Shown: one piece after another, positions 1 to 11,125 of the stretch
Layout: the number at the start of each line of letters is the position of its first letter
Position numbering within the stretch: the stretch's first letter is position 1
Assembly: GCA_019722365.1 (NCBI GenBank)
Contig: JADFUC010002185.1
Location: 33,495 to 97,494 of the forward strand
Reading direction: 5' to 3'
Length of the DNA stretch: 64,000 bases
Source: Lithospermum erythrorhizon
Lineage: Eukaryota; Streptophyta; Magnoliopsida; Boraginales; Boraginaceae
Made by a program: the position numbers and the translations under genes
The notes under the pieces: generated by a model
The model's database searches: none
Told to the model about the DNA's origin: nothing
The model's input: only the letters and a program-made list of their open reading frames with translations

Positions 1-257
1 AGTCTTCCCTAGTTATTAGATGATACAATTCCATGACTGGCAGATTGCATTATAGGGTTGGCTAAAAAAATGTTGTCAATTGTTGAATGATTTCTGCTGT
101 AGGAATTTTGGGCTTTTTAGTTTGTATTAATCTTTCTATGGTTTTCCTGATTTACATTGTTGACTTGTATGTCTGTATTTACTGGTCTTCAGGGTTATAT
201 CGAGTATTTTGTTACTTTAGAAACGATCATCTTGTTTTAGAGCTGTGTGATTTGGAT

Positions 258-3200
258 ATGGAGGATTACTTGTGCTTTGACAATCGAACAGGAATTCCTT
301 GTATAACACCAAACAATGAGGTCCAAAGTAATTTATTAGTGCCTTTAAACTCTCTCAATTCATTATTTCAAAAAGAAAGTGTCATCGCTCCTTCATTTCA
401 AGACCTACCGACTTCCATATCTAGAATGGAGGAATGGAATATTGACTCACCTTATGGACAAAATGCAAACATGAATTCATTAGTGTCTGGTACCAGCTTG
501 CTGATGCACAACAATTCTACTCTGCAAATGAATGGAAATACCAACAATGAGCCTTCTGGCAATTTTCTCTCGCCTCTGATATCTCTCGAGTCAAACAGAG
601 TAAGCAACTCAGTCATGCCATGGTTCCTTGCTTCCCAAGATGGTGAAAACAATCGAAATGGGCTGAAGAGGAAGAGGTTGCAACATTCAATTGCAGCTGC
701 CTCTGAGTCGAATACACAAGGACATCAAATTGTATCTCCACCTCTCACAAGGCAGGATCATAGTGTGCTACATCATATAGCAAAAATGCCAAGATTAGAT
801 GTGAACCATGAAAACCTGTTGCAGCAGCATCTTTATCAGCAAATCTTGCTGAGGAAGGATCTCATGCAGGTGCAAAATCAGAACATGCAGCTTAAGGCAT
901 TAATCCAGCAACAAAGACAGCAAAATTATCTTCTCTGATTTATCTATCCATTGATCGGTTTGCATATATAAAGTATCTTGATCCTTAAGTGTTGTTATCT
1001 AGTTCAACTTGCAATGGAAATATCATGACCAAGGTTATCACTCTATGCAGGCCAATAATATTGTTTACTGGCATAAACTTGTCTCAGAGTATTATGCTCC
1101 TGGTGCTAAGATTAGATGGTGCTTCTCTTTATATAAAAATCTCAGGAGTAATGGTCGTGGGGGTTTCATGCATACTGGGAATGTAAGTTGTGAAGCCAGT
1201 TAATTATATCTTCCTGAATTATCTTTCATTTATAGTATGGATCAGTGATTCCACTGACGTTCAAGGTTAGAAGAGTACTATTTCTTTCCTAGTTCACTAA
1301 GTAATCTGGGATTTGTAAAGCTATATGAGCAATTGCATTACCAAGATAATTTGTTTGTTGCAGGAGGGATGGGCCTGTGATGTTTGTGGTTCAAGATCAG
1401 GGAAAGGATTTGGTAAGCTGATCATGTTATGTAGATATGACGCGTCTTCTGAAATTTTCTACAAATGATTTTCGTCTAATGGATGTTCATTGTTACCCTT
1501 AAGTCACTGCTAATTATATTGCCATCACATTACATTTAAAGTTCAATTTTTTCGAAGTTGCAGCAACCTTGAAATCCCGATATTCGGATATTTAACTACA
1601 ATCTGGTCGAATATAGTTTGGCCATTTTTGTTTCTTTTTATTTTGGTGCGTAGTTATATGGGAGTATTGTCATTGTTCTGGGGTGAACGCTCTTGACATT
1701 TTTTTCCTTCCATTGTTGTTGGCTATTACTTTTAGGTAGTTGTACTATGTACAATTAGGGCTTCCTCGTTGGAGAAATGGGACCTTGTGCAAAGAATAAC
1801 AAAAATCTTGTTGTTTTGATCTCATAGTCTTAAGAGGTGATAGAGGAATTATTTTTTTGGTGACTTTTAACATATAATATTTTTGCTTCTAATTCATACA
1901 TGAGTCTAGTGGAAATTGCAGAGTGGAAGTGTATTATCTTTTTCTAACTTTCATACTTTACATCTGTGTTGGAGAACTTCTTCTCAAATCAAGCAACTTA
2001 AGAATTTATAGCCTCTACTAGAATATATTACATCTATAGCCTCTTTCATGGTTATGTCCCTTGATAATCCTAAATTACTCCTTTTTCAGAAGCAAATTTT
2101 GAGATACTTCCAAGGGTTTTTCAAAATAATTTTTTGAATGACCTTGTTGATGAGATCTTATTTCTTGAGGTGCCTCAAGAACGGAAGGTTCCTTCTGGAT
2201 TTTTGGTGTTAGAATATGAGAAAGCAGTTCTAAAAAGTGTTTATAAACAAGGACGTGTCGTTCGTGAAGGGAAACTCCGTGTCCTTTTCAGGCAGGACTT
2301 GAAAGTAAGTGATAGTACTGCATATAAACTGCTAGGCTTTAGCATCCAGTGACCTAATTTGACACCCTGAATATCCGTTTAGATACTATCCTGGGAATTC
2401 TGTTCATTGAAGCATGAAGAATTTTTGAATCGTCATCAGGTTTCATCACAGGTATCTTGTTCTACTAGTCTGTTAAAGTTACTAAATGATACATTCATTT
2501 TCCATGAGTTTCAATGTTTACCAAAGTTTGAAATATGTAGAGAGGTATTTTTAAAACTTCAATGCATATGAACTTTAAGTTTCTGGTATTTCTGTTCTAT
2601 AAATTACGCTTTTAGGAAAGAAATTAGTGTAAATAATACATTTGAAGTTCAGTAATGTCTTTTATCTGTTCTATTTTTTATGACTTCCAAGGGAAAATAT
2701 TATTGGAATCATATAATTTGTAATTCATGTTTGTCTTCGTAGGTTAATCAATTAGTTGAGGCCGCAGAGAAATGCCAGAGTATTGATATGGCGTCGGCAG
2801 AAGATTTCATATCAAATTGTAACAAGTAAGTTGAAAATTTAATATGCTTTTGAAATATTGTTTCAAAAAATTGATATTATTACAATCAGAGGTGGAATAT
2901 CTCTGTCGTCACATAATTCCACACCTTGTGTTATCTCTAGTTGTTTTTTGAAAAGGAACACTTGGTCTAAGGAAATATAATTTGTAGGTTGATAAAATAT
3001 AGAACCTTTTTTTCGATATCTTGATCCATGTGAAATATGGTGCTTTCATGCCATTTCTTAATTTATGCAGTAAGGATATGGCCACAATTTGTTATGTACT
3101 AATATAGTTATATGGAATCCTGGATCACTCATCTTTTGTGCTAATTCCCACTTGGATCACTGATATTCTCAAGTTTGCTACATAAATCACCGAACTTTCA

Positions 3201-5293
3201 GAAGTATACCAAAATGCTCATTCTGTCTATTTTATCCATTAAATAACTGTTAGTTCATAACATCACCTTCTTCCTTGTATCAAACCATATCCTCAACCTC
3301 AACCTAATACTGCTTCCAGTCCTCCGACACATAATCACCTCTCCCTACCTGGTTGTTGCAGCAATAAGAAACCACCACGACAACATTTTCATGGAATACT
3401 TAAATTAACAAGATTCGGATATCGGGAGGAATGACTAGAGTGGCATAGATTGAAATAATATAACAATTGCAGACATGAAGAAAGAACTAGAAAGAAAATA
3501 TTGAAAAAAGCTTAAGAGAGCTCAAGGCTAAATCTAATCTGTCCATCTACTCTGCTAGTGTATGTCGTGGTGTTTCATATCGAGATTACGAAGGTTCTGT
3601 TAAAGCAAGAAAGGCATTGTATTTCTATCTTAGCAACTACCAGCTTACGAAGGTTCTGTTAAGCAAGAAAGGCATTGTATTTCTATCTTAGCAACTACCA
3701 GCTTAAGTTGTATGGTACGAAAACATAGTCGAGAAGGTTATGCTGGTCCCAGTTGATTCAACAGTATAATCCTCGATGTTGTCCACCATCTCGTTTGTGT
3801 TACTAAAGACAGCTAGCAAGGATAATAGACTTTCCTTTAGTGAATGAGACTTTTAGATAAAGATGAGTGATTGTGTTCTTTTTACCCTTCAAAATGAGTT
3901 GAGTTTCCTGCTCAAGGACAATAGACTTGCTGTAATTCTGTCTTAGAAGCAACTATTAAGTTGCATGGTACAGAACCATAGTGGACAAGCTTGTGCTGGA
4001 CCTGGTTAATTTCAACAGAATAACCACTGATGTTGTCTTTAATCTAGGTTTGCGGCTGCTGGACATCATTTAGCAAAGGCAATAGACTTACCTTTAGTGA
4101 ATGGCTTGGGACTACCAAATAGATATGTTCGGTGCTTGCAGGTTGTTATATCTGTCTTTGTTTTTACTTTTTACATTGGTATTCAGTTTGAAGGCATGGC
4201 TACACCATTCGTGTTGTAATTTTCTGTTTTACAGATGGCTGAAGTTTTCCATATCATGGGGGATCTCATGGCCTTCAGCTGTCATAGTAAAATAGGGCCA
4301 CTAGGTAAGTACATGGTAAATTACAATGCAGATGCGATGTTAGTATAATGGTGCTGAAATTAGAATACCATCTATTACAGAAATATGAACAGCAATGGAT
4401 TAGGACAATCTTTCTCTGTAGATAAATTCTTGGTAATCATGCGAATTTCCTGCAGTTACCTTGAAGTTATTTTTTCAGAAGAAACATTATTCAAAGCTAT
4501 GCAATTTCTTCTCTTTTTCATCCTGTTCATTTGTTGATTGTCTCCGTTCATACTGTCATGTGGTGAAGTTGTTTCAGTTCATCAGTTTTGTGAAAGATCG
4601 GTATTCTCATAGCACGACCATTGGACTGGTCATTTGTTGATTCTCTCCGTTCATACTGTCATTTGTTGATTGCACACGTTCTCTACTATTTCAGGTTCTA
4701 ACTACTGGGATGTATTTGCAGAGTGTTTGAAGTACTATAGTCAAGTAGAGTCATCGAAAGCTACCCAGAAGAATGCGCAGTGTGGGACTGTTCGGGGCCA
4801 GTCAACCAGAGAGGGTACTCTCACAGCAACAAGCTTCAGTCCTGGCAGTGGCAGTGGATCCGTAGACTCTTGTTTGATAAATGATGAAGTTTTACAGGCT
4901 GATAGAGAAGTGACCATAGCATTTCCATACAGAGGCGCGGATAACCATACTTCTTCCATTAGTCCAACCTCGAGAATGATCAAGCAAGAGAAGCGGTGCA
5001 TGGGAGATCAGATGACAGAAATTCCAATCACATCAAGAATGCAGGTTCCTCAATCCCCTTATTCTGCGAAGCTTTGTAACTCGTCAGTTAATATAGGGAG
5101 TAAAAGGAAGAAGCTGCAAGAGAGGGTGACAAGCAACACATTAGAAGGCGAAAACATTCCATACGCTAGGGGGAGAATGGCAAGTAGCGCAGCTACAATA
5201 GGAAGTGCTAGAGTTCTCAAGGCTCCACATAGCAGCAACTCATCTAATTCTCAAACTTTACTTGAAATCAAGCAAGAGCCAAATTACTTCTAA
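258..5293 (+). CDS. SLK: SEUSS-like (LDB1/Chip-type) transcriptional co-regulator, 9 exons
   Basis: Exons: 258-869, 1003-1182, 1364-1412, 2090-2304, 2383-2451, 2743-2825, 4048-4141, 4235-4304 and 4695-5293; phases close to 656 codons. Seen: a KRKR stretch near residue 136, a Q-rich end of exon 1 (LLQQHLYQQILL), then the LDB1-like domain in exons 2-8 with NNIVYWHKLVSEYYAPGAK, WACDVCGSRSGKGFEA, FLVLEYEKAVLKSVY, ILSWEFC, VNQLVEAAEKCQS and NRYVRCLQ. A second basic patch lies near residue 594, and two psi-K-x-E motifs at K554 and K650. Known: SEUSS/SLK proteins are nuclear adaptors that recruit co-repressors such as LEUNIG to transcription factors. Odd: the N-terminus diverges from usual SLKs. The 869/1003 splice is the least sure, because unspliced reading ends at a TGA at 936-938, and splicing drops a Q-rich LKALIQQQRQQ stretch. 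ATG 258 follows a possible acceptor at 192; the frame is open upstream, so an earlier coding exon may lie outside the window. Confidence 0.85.
3586..3702 (+). repeat. 59-bp tandem duplication in SLK intron 6
   Basis: Two adjacent copies (3586-3644 and 3645-3702) begin TTACGAAGGTTCTGTTAA and end CAACTACCAGC. They differ by a single A. Such near identity points to a recent local duplication. It lies in the long 1.2-kb intron before exon 7. Confidence 0.9.
3700..4127 (+). repeat. Diverged ~255-bp tandem duplication covering SLK exon 7
   Basis: The block at about 3700-3870 matches about 3953-4127 at an offset of 253-257 bp. Shared landmarks are TAAGTTG.ATGGTAC, GATGTTGTC and AATAGACTT.CCTTTAGTGAATG. 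The second copy contains live exon 7 (4048-4141). The first is a decayed copy whose acceptor and frame are not preserved: after TTAGTGAATG it runs into in-frame stops. It is best read as a dead tandem exon. Confidence 0.75.
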
Positions 5294-5974
5294 GCCCTTG
5301 GAGGAGGAGACTCAAATCTAGAAATCCCTAGAATGCAAATGGATTAGCAATGGAGCGTCAAATTAAATACTGTATAGGAAATTTTGAACAACTGTTGAAA
5401 ATCCAGGTCTAATCCATGTACTCAGTGGACATAAGAACACATTAGTAATCCTCGGGTGTGCAGAACAAATATAGTTTGCACAATCTCAGTGTTTTGGTAT
5501 CTGATATCAACCTTTCGGCAATTCCTGGCTATGTTCTTTGTAATCCTTCGATTAATTATCAGTGTCGATAAGATGTATGCGAAGGGGGATGAATTTGATG
5601 CTAGGACAGTCGAGATATCATGAGTTTGAACCTCGATTATAGCATGGAGGTGGGCCACCTAATCTTTTGGTGTTGGATGAAAAATCTTGAGGTACAGCAA
5701 GACAGGAAGTCTAGAATCTGGATGGTGACAAATGATCGATGATGTTGCAAAAAATCTGCACATGAACTAACACTTCCCTGGTACTAGTGGAGTGAAAAAT
5801 TCACAGCCATAGTTGGTGAGATTCTATGAATGGTTCTCAATATATTTGAGGTAGTAGTGACTTCAAGGACAGATGAGAACAAAGTCACATTTACTTTAAC
5901 ATGTTAGGCTTCTTACTTCAGTGTAGGGTGCAATATATTGTTCTCACAACTTTGAGCTTTTATCGTTTATATTA
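5294..5974. other. SLK 3' flank, no gene recognised
   Basis: This stretch follows the SLK stop and probably includes the 3' UTR. No further coding exon or TE domain was recognised. Confidence 0.5.
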
Positions 5975-6669
5975 CTCCCATTTGCTAAATTTAAAATAAA
6001 AAAGAAAAATAAAGAAGAATCTAGGATGGCACTTTGGATTAAAATGTAAAAATCAAGACAATCTTGGATCCGTTTCTATCAAACCAGTAAAAGGGTATTG
6101 AAGAATATGATGCAGAATCTAACAATAAAAGTAAAAAAGTATAAAAAGAGAAATAATACAAAAATAAGACGGAAGCATAAATGTCTAGTTTGTCTATTAA
6201 TGATCAAAATTAAAGAAATACGAAGTATATTACTTTAACACATATAATTACAAATTAAGTCAAAATTACAATGTTGGTAGTTTAATACGTTGAAATTCTC
6301 AATTTTTGATATTTGTTTAGAAAGCTATTTCTTCAAGCTTCATTTAATTGTCTTCTACCATTTGCATATATATTAAGAAACAAAAAATAGTTAAAAAATA
6401 TATGTAAATGAAATTACAATTAATCAAACCATCATTAGTTGATGATAATTTAATAATAAAAAATAAACAAAAAATAAATTAAAAACATAATCGCAATTTT
6501 CTAATACATGTGTTATTAAGTCAAATAAAAAATTAACCTAAAGTATGCTGAAGTTTAAGAAACTAAGAATATTAAAATACTATTATCAAAATATATCAGA
6601 GTGCTAAAATTTGAAAAACCAATCGTCAAAATTCAAAATTAAACTATATTTTCGAAATAAAGGGAGTAA
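5975..6669. mobile_element. Stowaway-like AT-rich MITE or remnant
   Basis: The left end TTACTCCCATTTGC and the reverse complement of the right end, TTACTCCCTTTATTTC, form imperfect inverted termini of the TACTCCCTCCGT type typical of Stowaway (Tc1/mariner) MITEs. The interior is very AT-rich and non-coding. At ~690 bp it is long for a MITE, so it may be a composite. It separates the two host genes. Confidence 0.45.
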
Positions 6670-6833
6670 AGAAGATTTTTGGCTAATCAGAGTATTCTTC
6701 CTTTTAAAGATCCATTACAAATTAGATGGATGCATCAAAGGACATATACAAGAGCTACCATGAACAAGAACCCTCTTAGTTCCAAAGGCCTACAACTACC
6801 ATATATTACTCGCTAACTAGAGATTAAGAGCAA

Positions 6834-9037
6834 TTAAAAACGCTTTAACCTCTCACCAAACTCACTAGGATATATAAATACAGAGTCTACACAGAGGCCA
6901 CCCTTTGTATGTGTGCAATCAATCTGAGTCATTGAAAACTTTACTCTTGTTGGGTTGCTAGAATTCACCGTGAAATTGCCGGCCTGGTAGAGAATCCATT
7001 TCCCAGGTTCTTTCAAGTAACATTGGCTCGTTGCTTTCTGGCCCTCTGAAGTCGAGATCTGGAATTGTACGGGCTTTACGTCCCAGCCATGAACGTGCTC
7101 GGTGTTACAAATCCGACGACCAAATCTCCTGGACGAACGTCCTAGTTGCAGCCTAAAGAATAGACTGTAGGAGCCTGGTGGGAATGGAAACTCGACCTCC
7201 CCATCAACTTCAAACCACCAGGTTTGCTGGAGATAAGCTACCGAATAGAATCTACATAGAAGAAGAGAAATCGATATCAATGAATACTCATCAATTATTA
7301 ACAAGGTTCAAAGTCTTTAGACGTATATGGTATTGCATTGTCTAGGATTGGAAAACAAGTGCTACTGTGTTGTGATGAGACACGAAAGTACCATAAGAGG
7401 CAAAATGAGAATCACAGTGTGTTCGTATAACTGAACACGAAGAGCATGACATAGAACAAGTACAATAAAAAGAATGTCAGACATTTTTAAGATCCAATAT
7501 ATACCTCTAACCAACTATAGAGGAGGAAGAATTAACAAGACCATATTAATAATGCCATAACTAATACAAATCAGAACTATGCTATAGCTTTTAATAAACA
7601 GGAAAATTTCTATCACTTGACTAGTCACCACAGCAAAGGCGAAATGAACACCAAAAGACCTATTCTTTTCAATTAAAACCCAAACAAAACTAAGCCTTAA
7701 CCCACTAAGTGGGATCGGCTATATGAATACGTCATCTTGTGTCATATTCATAATAGGGTATTGAAAAGGTTTTCCACGGGCTGTCGATGCCTAATACAAC
7801 CCTCCTCCTTATTATTATTTTCAATTACAACAATGAAGTATCATGAAAAGTTGAACTTGATCGACCAATGCAAAACCCATGTATCAATCATATAGTATGA
7901 CATATCCATTTTCACACACAATAAAAATAAAAGAAACAAACGCAGATCAAGGCCTCACGTCGATTCATCGGTTGGTAACCTGCTCCAATATCTCCGATCC
8001 TCAATCCCGGTTATAGCCAATCCATTGGAAGCTACAGACAGACAAACTCTAGCTGTACTCTTATCCAACCAAGCCCTCTACAACAAAGCCAAAGACCAAC
8101 AACCTCATCAAGAACCATAAAAAACCATTTTCTCAATAATATCAAAATGAATTGAACAATTTTGAAACATATCCCCTCTAGCAAATACATATACATACAA
8201 TCATTGAACATGGATTCCAAAATCTAACATTCTTCGATTTTTCAAACCCCTTTTCCAAAAATCTAGCAATGATTTCCTTTCTATTTATTGAAACTAATAT
8301 AATCTAGCCCACTACAACAAAGTCAAAGACCAACAATCTCATAAAGAACCATCAAAAACCTTTGTCACAATGTAAAACAAAATTAATCCACTCAATTTTG
8401 AAACATATCCAATCTAGCAAATACACGTAAAGTCATTGAATAGGGATTCCAAAATCTAAAATTCTTCAAAAAAATTGTCCATTAACCTAGCTATGATTCC
8501 CTTTCTATTAATCAAAACTAACATAATCAATCAAAACAAAAAATAAATAAAAACTTCAACAAATCAATAATAATAAAATTCATTTCATTTCCAACATGAA
8601 GATAATATCACAATATCAATATTCCCTCTAATATTCAACTCATCAACCCATCAAAAGCATTGAAAAAACACAACAACAAATCCAATTAAAACAACAAAAT
8701 ATGAAAAAAAAATCTCACCTTTAGGCCACCATCAAACGAATTAGGCCTACAAAGCCTAGCATAAACATCTTTCTTGCACAATTTTCCCTCATCTTCATGA
8801 TTACCACACTCAAGAAACACCCTTGTCAAATCTCATAATTCCTTGCAATTTCAATTCCTAAACAAATCAGTATTAGCTGTTAACAAATGCCTTATTGAGC
8901 ATTGCAAGTTGACAAATCTTTTGAGGGTCAAGGTGTTCAAGAACAGATGCTACACAGCTCTCTGGTAAATCATCAAGGGTTGTTTGTCGAGGTGGAGATG
9001 GTGGTTTTGTGGTCAAGAATGAGAATGAAGAACCCAT
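6834..9037 (-). CDS. PP2-A13: F-box protein PP2-A13-like, three exons, frame broken in exon 1
   Basis: Exon 1 is 9037-8719, exon 2 8077-7959 and exon 3 7251-6834. Exon 1 has a short Ser/Pro leader, then the F-box (DDLPESCVASVLEHLDPQKI). Exon 2 reads VCLSVASNGLAITGIEDRRY and exon 3 has the PP2 lectin-like domain (YLQQTWWFEVDGEVEFPFP, EHVHGWDVKPVQFQ, CTHTKGGLCVDSVFIYPSEF). Exon 2-3 phases close to 179 codons including stop. Known: A-type PP2 proteins with an F-box are presumed SCF substrate receptors with a glycan-binding-like fold. Odd: after LNKAF the frame hits TAA at 8875-8873. The expected ADFVWE..LP.NY segment is visible only across several small deletions, and the frame resumes at DLTRVFLE. 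This is either an early pseudogene or a consensus error. The start is the first ATG before the conserved leader; a weak TATA-like stretch lies near 9120-9130. Confidence 0.82.
7680..7805. repeat. Conserved plant repeat-like segment in PP2-A13 intron 2
   Basis: The stretch AAGCCTTAACCCACTAAG followed by TGGGATCGGCTATATGAAT resembles a motif I recall from dispersed, SINE-like plant repeats. It has a small inverted pair (ACCCACT / AGTGGGAT). No A or B box was seen, so the class is uncertain. Confidence 0.35.
8071..8528 (-). repeat. ~234-bp tandem duplication spanning the PP2-A13 exon 2 acceptor
   Basis: Copy 1 (8071-8304) and copy 2 (8305-8528) share CTACAACAAAG.CAAAGACC, TTTTGAAACATATCC and GATTCCAAAATCTAA, with scattered substitutions and indels. 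The duplicated unit includes the 3' splice site of exon 2 (TTGTTGTAG on the minus strand) plus a few exon bases. A second, decoy acceptor therefore sits at about 8312-8320, 5' of the real one in transcript order. Confidence 0.8.
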
Positions 9038-9040
9038 AAA

Positions 9041-9065
9041 GGGGTGGGGGTGGGTGGGGAGGGGG
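9041..9065 (+). promoter_or_regulatory. G-run tract (potential G-quadruplex) just upstream of PP2-A13
   Basis: Five G runs of 3-5 bases are separated by single bases, starting 4 bp from the gene's ATG. They lie on the template strand, so the transcript would be C-rich. The pattern fits the usual G3+N1-7 quadruplex rule. Any function is inference. Confidence 0.6.
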
Positions 9066-10786
9066 TGGTGTTGTGGTATTCAGACAGGTGGATTAGGAGA
9101 GATCAAGGAAGATGTCTGAATATATATAATGAAATTGGAAGGTTCCCAAACTTTACCTTTTCAAAAATAGGTAAAAGAAACGAATATAATTATAAATTCG
9201 GTTTTTCTAAAACTGTGTTCGTATGAAAAACAGCATGGTGAACGAATTATATTTCACTACTATTTGCGCACAAACTAAATTATATTTCACTGTTATTTAA
9301 GCATGCCTAACTCGCGCAAATTAATCCATTAATTTTTATAATATATTTTATAAGTATAAATAATGAATTGAAAACATGTAGTTAAGAGTAAAAATACTTT
9401 TTATATAATTCAAAATTATACTTGAAGAAAATAATCGAATCTATTATATGCGACGTAAACTCTCATATATAAAAATTCCGTTAACAATATAGCGAATAAT
9501 TACCTACATTTATCAAAGCTTATTTATAAAGAAATTTAAAATGTTAAATAATCAAAGTGGTGACTGAATTCTGTACTAAGTGATCACTAAAGAAATAAAA
9601 AGCTTGAAATTCGCTCATATTTTGAATCACAATCCAATTCCTCAGACATTATATATGGGTGATGTATATCCAAAGACCGGAGTCAAAGATTTTATGGAAG
9701 AATTTTTTAATATTGTTTATTGTTTGTTTTCAACCGTTATATTTTTGTTTCTATATTTAGTTCTTAATATGTTGTCTAAATGAATAAGATTAAAAATCTC
9801 AAGTAAGTTTAATGTAAAAATCTCTATAAACTGAGTATGTAAATTATATATTTTATGTGGCTTTCTTGGTTATAATTCGTTAAATTTATAATGAAATAAT
9901 AAATTGGAAGTTTCTGATTATAGTTTTCAAAAGGGAAATAAATTGATATAATAGTAATTCGAGTTTTTTAAAATGTGATAGTATGAAAAAATAAGATAGT
10001 CAATGTACCTACATTTGATATCCAAAATAAATTATTTTATCAAAAGAATATTTAAATATCGTTTATAGTTTGTTTTCAATTGTTATATTTGTTTCCATAT
10101 TTACTTCTTAACATGTGGTCTAAATGGATAAGGTAGAAACGTACAAATTTAATATAAATATTATAAAAATTGAATATGTAAATTATGTGAGATTTTTTTG
10201 TGGCCTTCTTTGTTTTAGTTTATTAATGTCATGACAAATATTTTTTTAGTTATTTCTTAAATTAAAATAAAACATGTGGTGTGATTTGGATGAAGTGTAA
10301 TAATAAAGTATATAACTAAATATAACAAAAAATTCGAACTTTTACAGATAAGAGTGGTTTCTGTATTGATGTTCTACAGTTAGAAATTCAATAGTTTTTG
10401 ATAAATATCAATGATGATTGGGATTGAAAAAAGAAATTAATGACTTTAACTTTAAGTCAAATGTAAGAACATTAAGGAAATAGGTAAATATTTAGTAAGT
10501 AGTTCAATAATATTTGTTCAAAATTAAGTTGTTATTTTTTTCATTTGTAAGAAATTAAAATTTAGGGATATAATTATGGAATATATTAGGGGAATTTATC
10601 TTTACAAATCTGTTATTTTAAGTCAAAATTGTATTATTATTTTTTATTAGAAACAATTAACATTCATTAATAAATTATAGACATACTACAAATTCAAGTT
10701 AATTATATATCAATTAAGTGAAGTTCATCCCCAATTGATAACTAATCAGATTAAAAATATGGTAGATTATATATTGAAAATCCTTC

Positions 10787-10826
<40 letters not shown>

Positions 10827-10903
10827 TATGATAACTCAGAATATAACCTTATCGAATTTTAATTAAGCTTTTGTCTCCAAATATGGAACGTCTTCAATGG
10901 TAG
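9066..10903. other. AT-rich intergenic region with a 34-bp poly(A) tract
   Basis: No gene or TE domain was recognised. An uninterrupted A tract lies at 10788-10821. ORFs here are short and low-complexity. The left part should include the PP2-A13 promoter. Confidence 0.6.
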
Positions 10904-11125
10904 TGTTGAAATACAGACATGTCATAAATATACGCCCGCTGGAATAACGGGACAACAACCGATTATTATATTTAAATAATAATAAGTTCGATATGTTAAA
11001 TTGTCGGACAAATGACAATTAATATATTAGGATTAACTTGATTGACATTGTGGTCATGATGCTCTTTTACTAGAAATTCATAATCTATATATTAATATGA
11101 TGTTCGGTTAATATAATTAATATAT
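10904..11125 (+). repeat. Element A 5' LTR part
   Basis: It begins TGTTGAAATA and shares AATATACGCCCG(C/T)TG, ATTAACT(T/C)GATTGACATTG and ATCTATATATTAATATGAT with the 3' copy. Similarity stops at about 11125 although the 3' LTR continues for ~500 bp, so the 5' LTR is truncated or replaced. Confidence 0.65.

Noticed and set aside
87..257. Extension of the SLK frame upstream to 87
   Set aside because: The extra residues are hydrophobic and intron-like, and an acceptor-like TTCAG lies at 188-192. ATG 258 is the more likely start inside the window.
4741..5001. 86-codon frame antisense to SLK exon 9
   Set aside because: It is a shadow of a well-supported exon with no domain.
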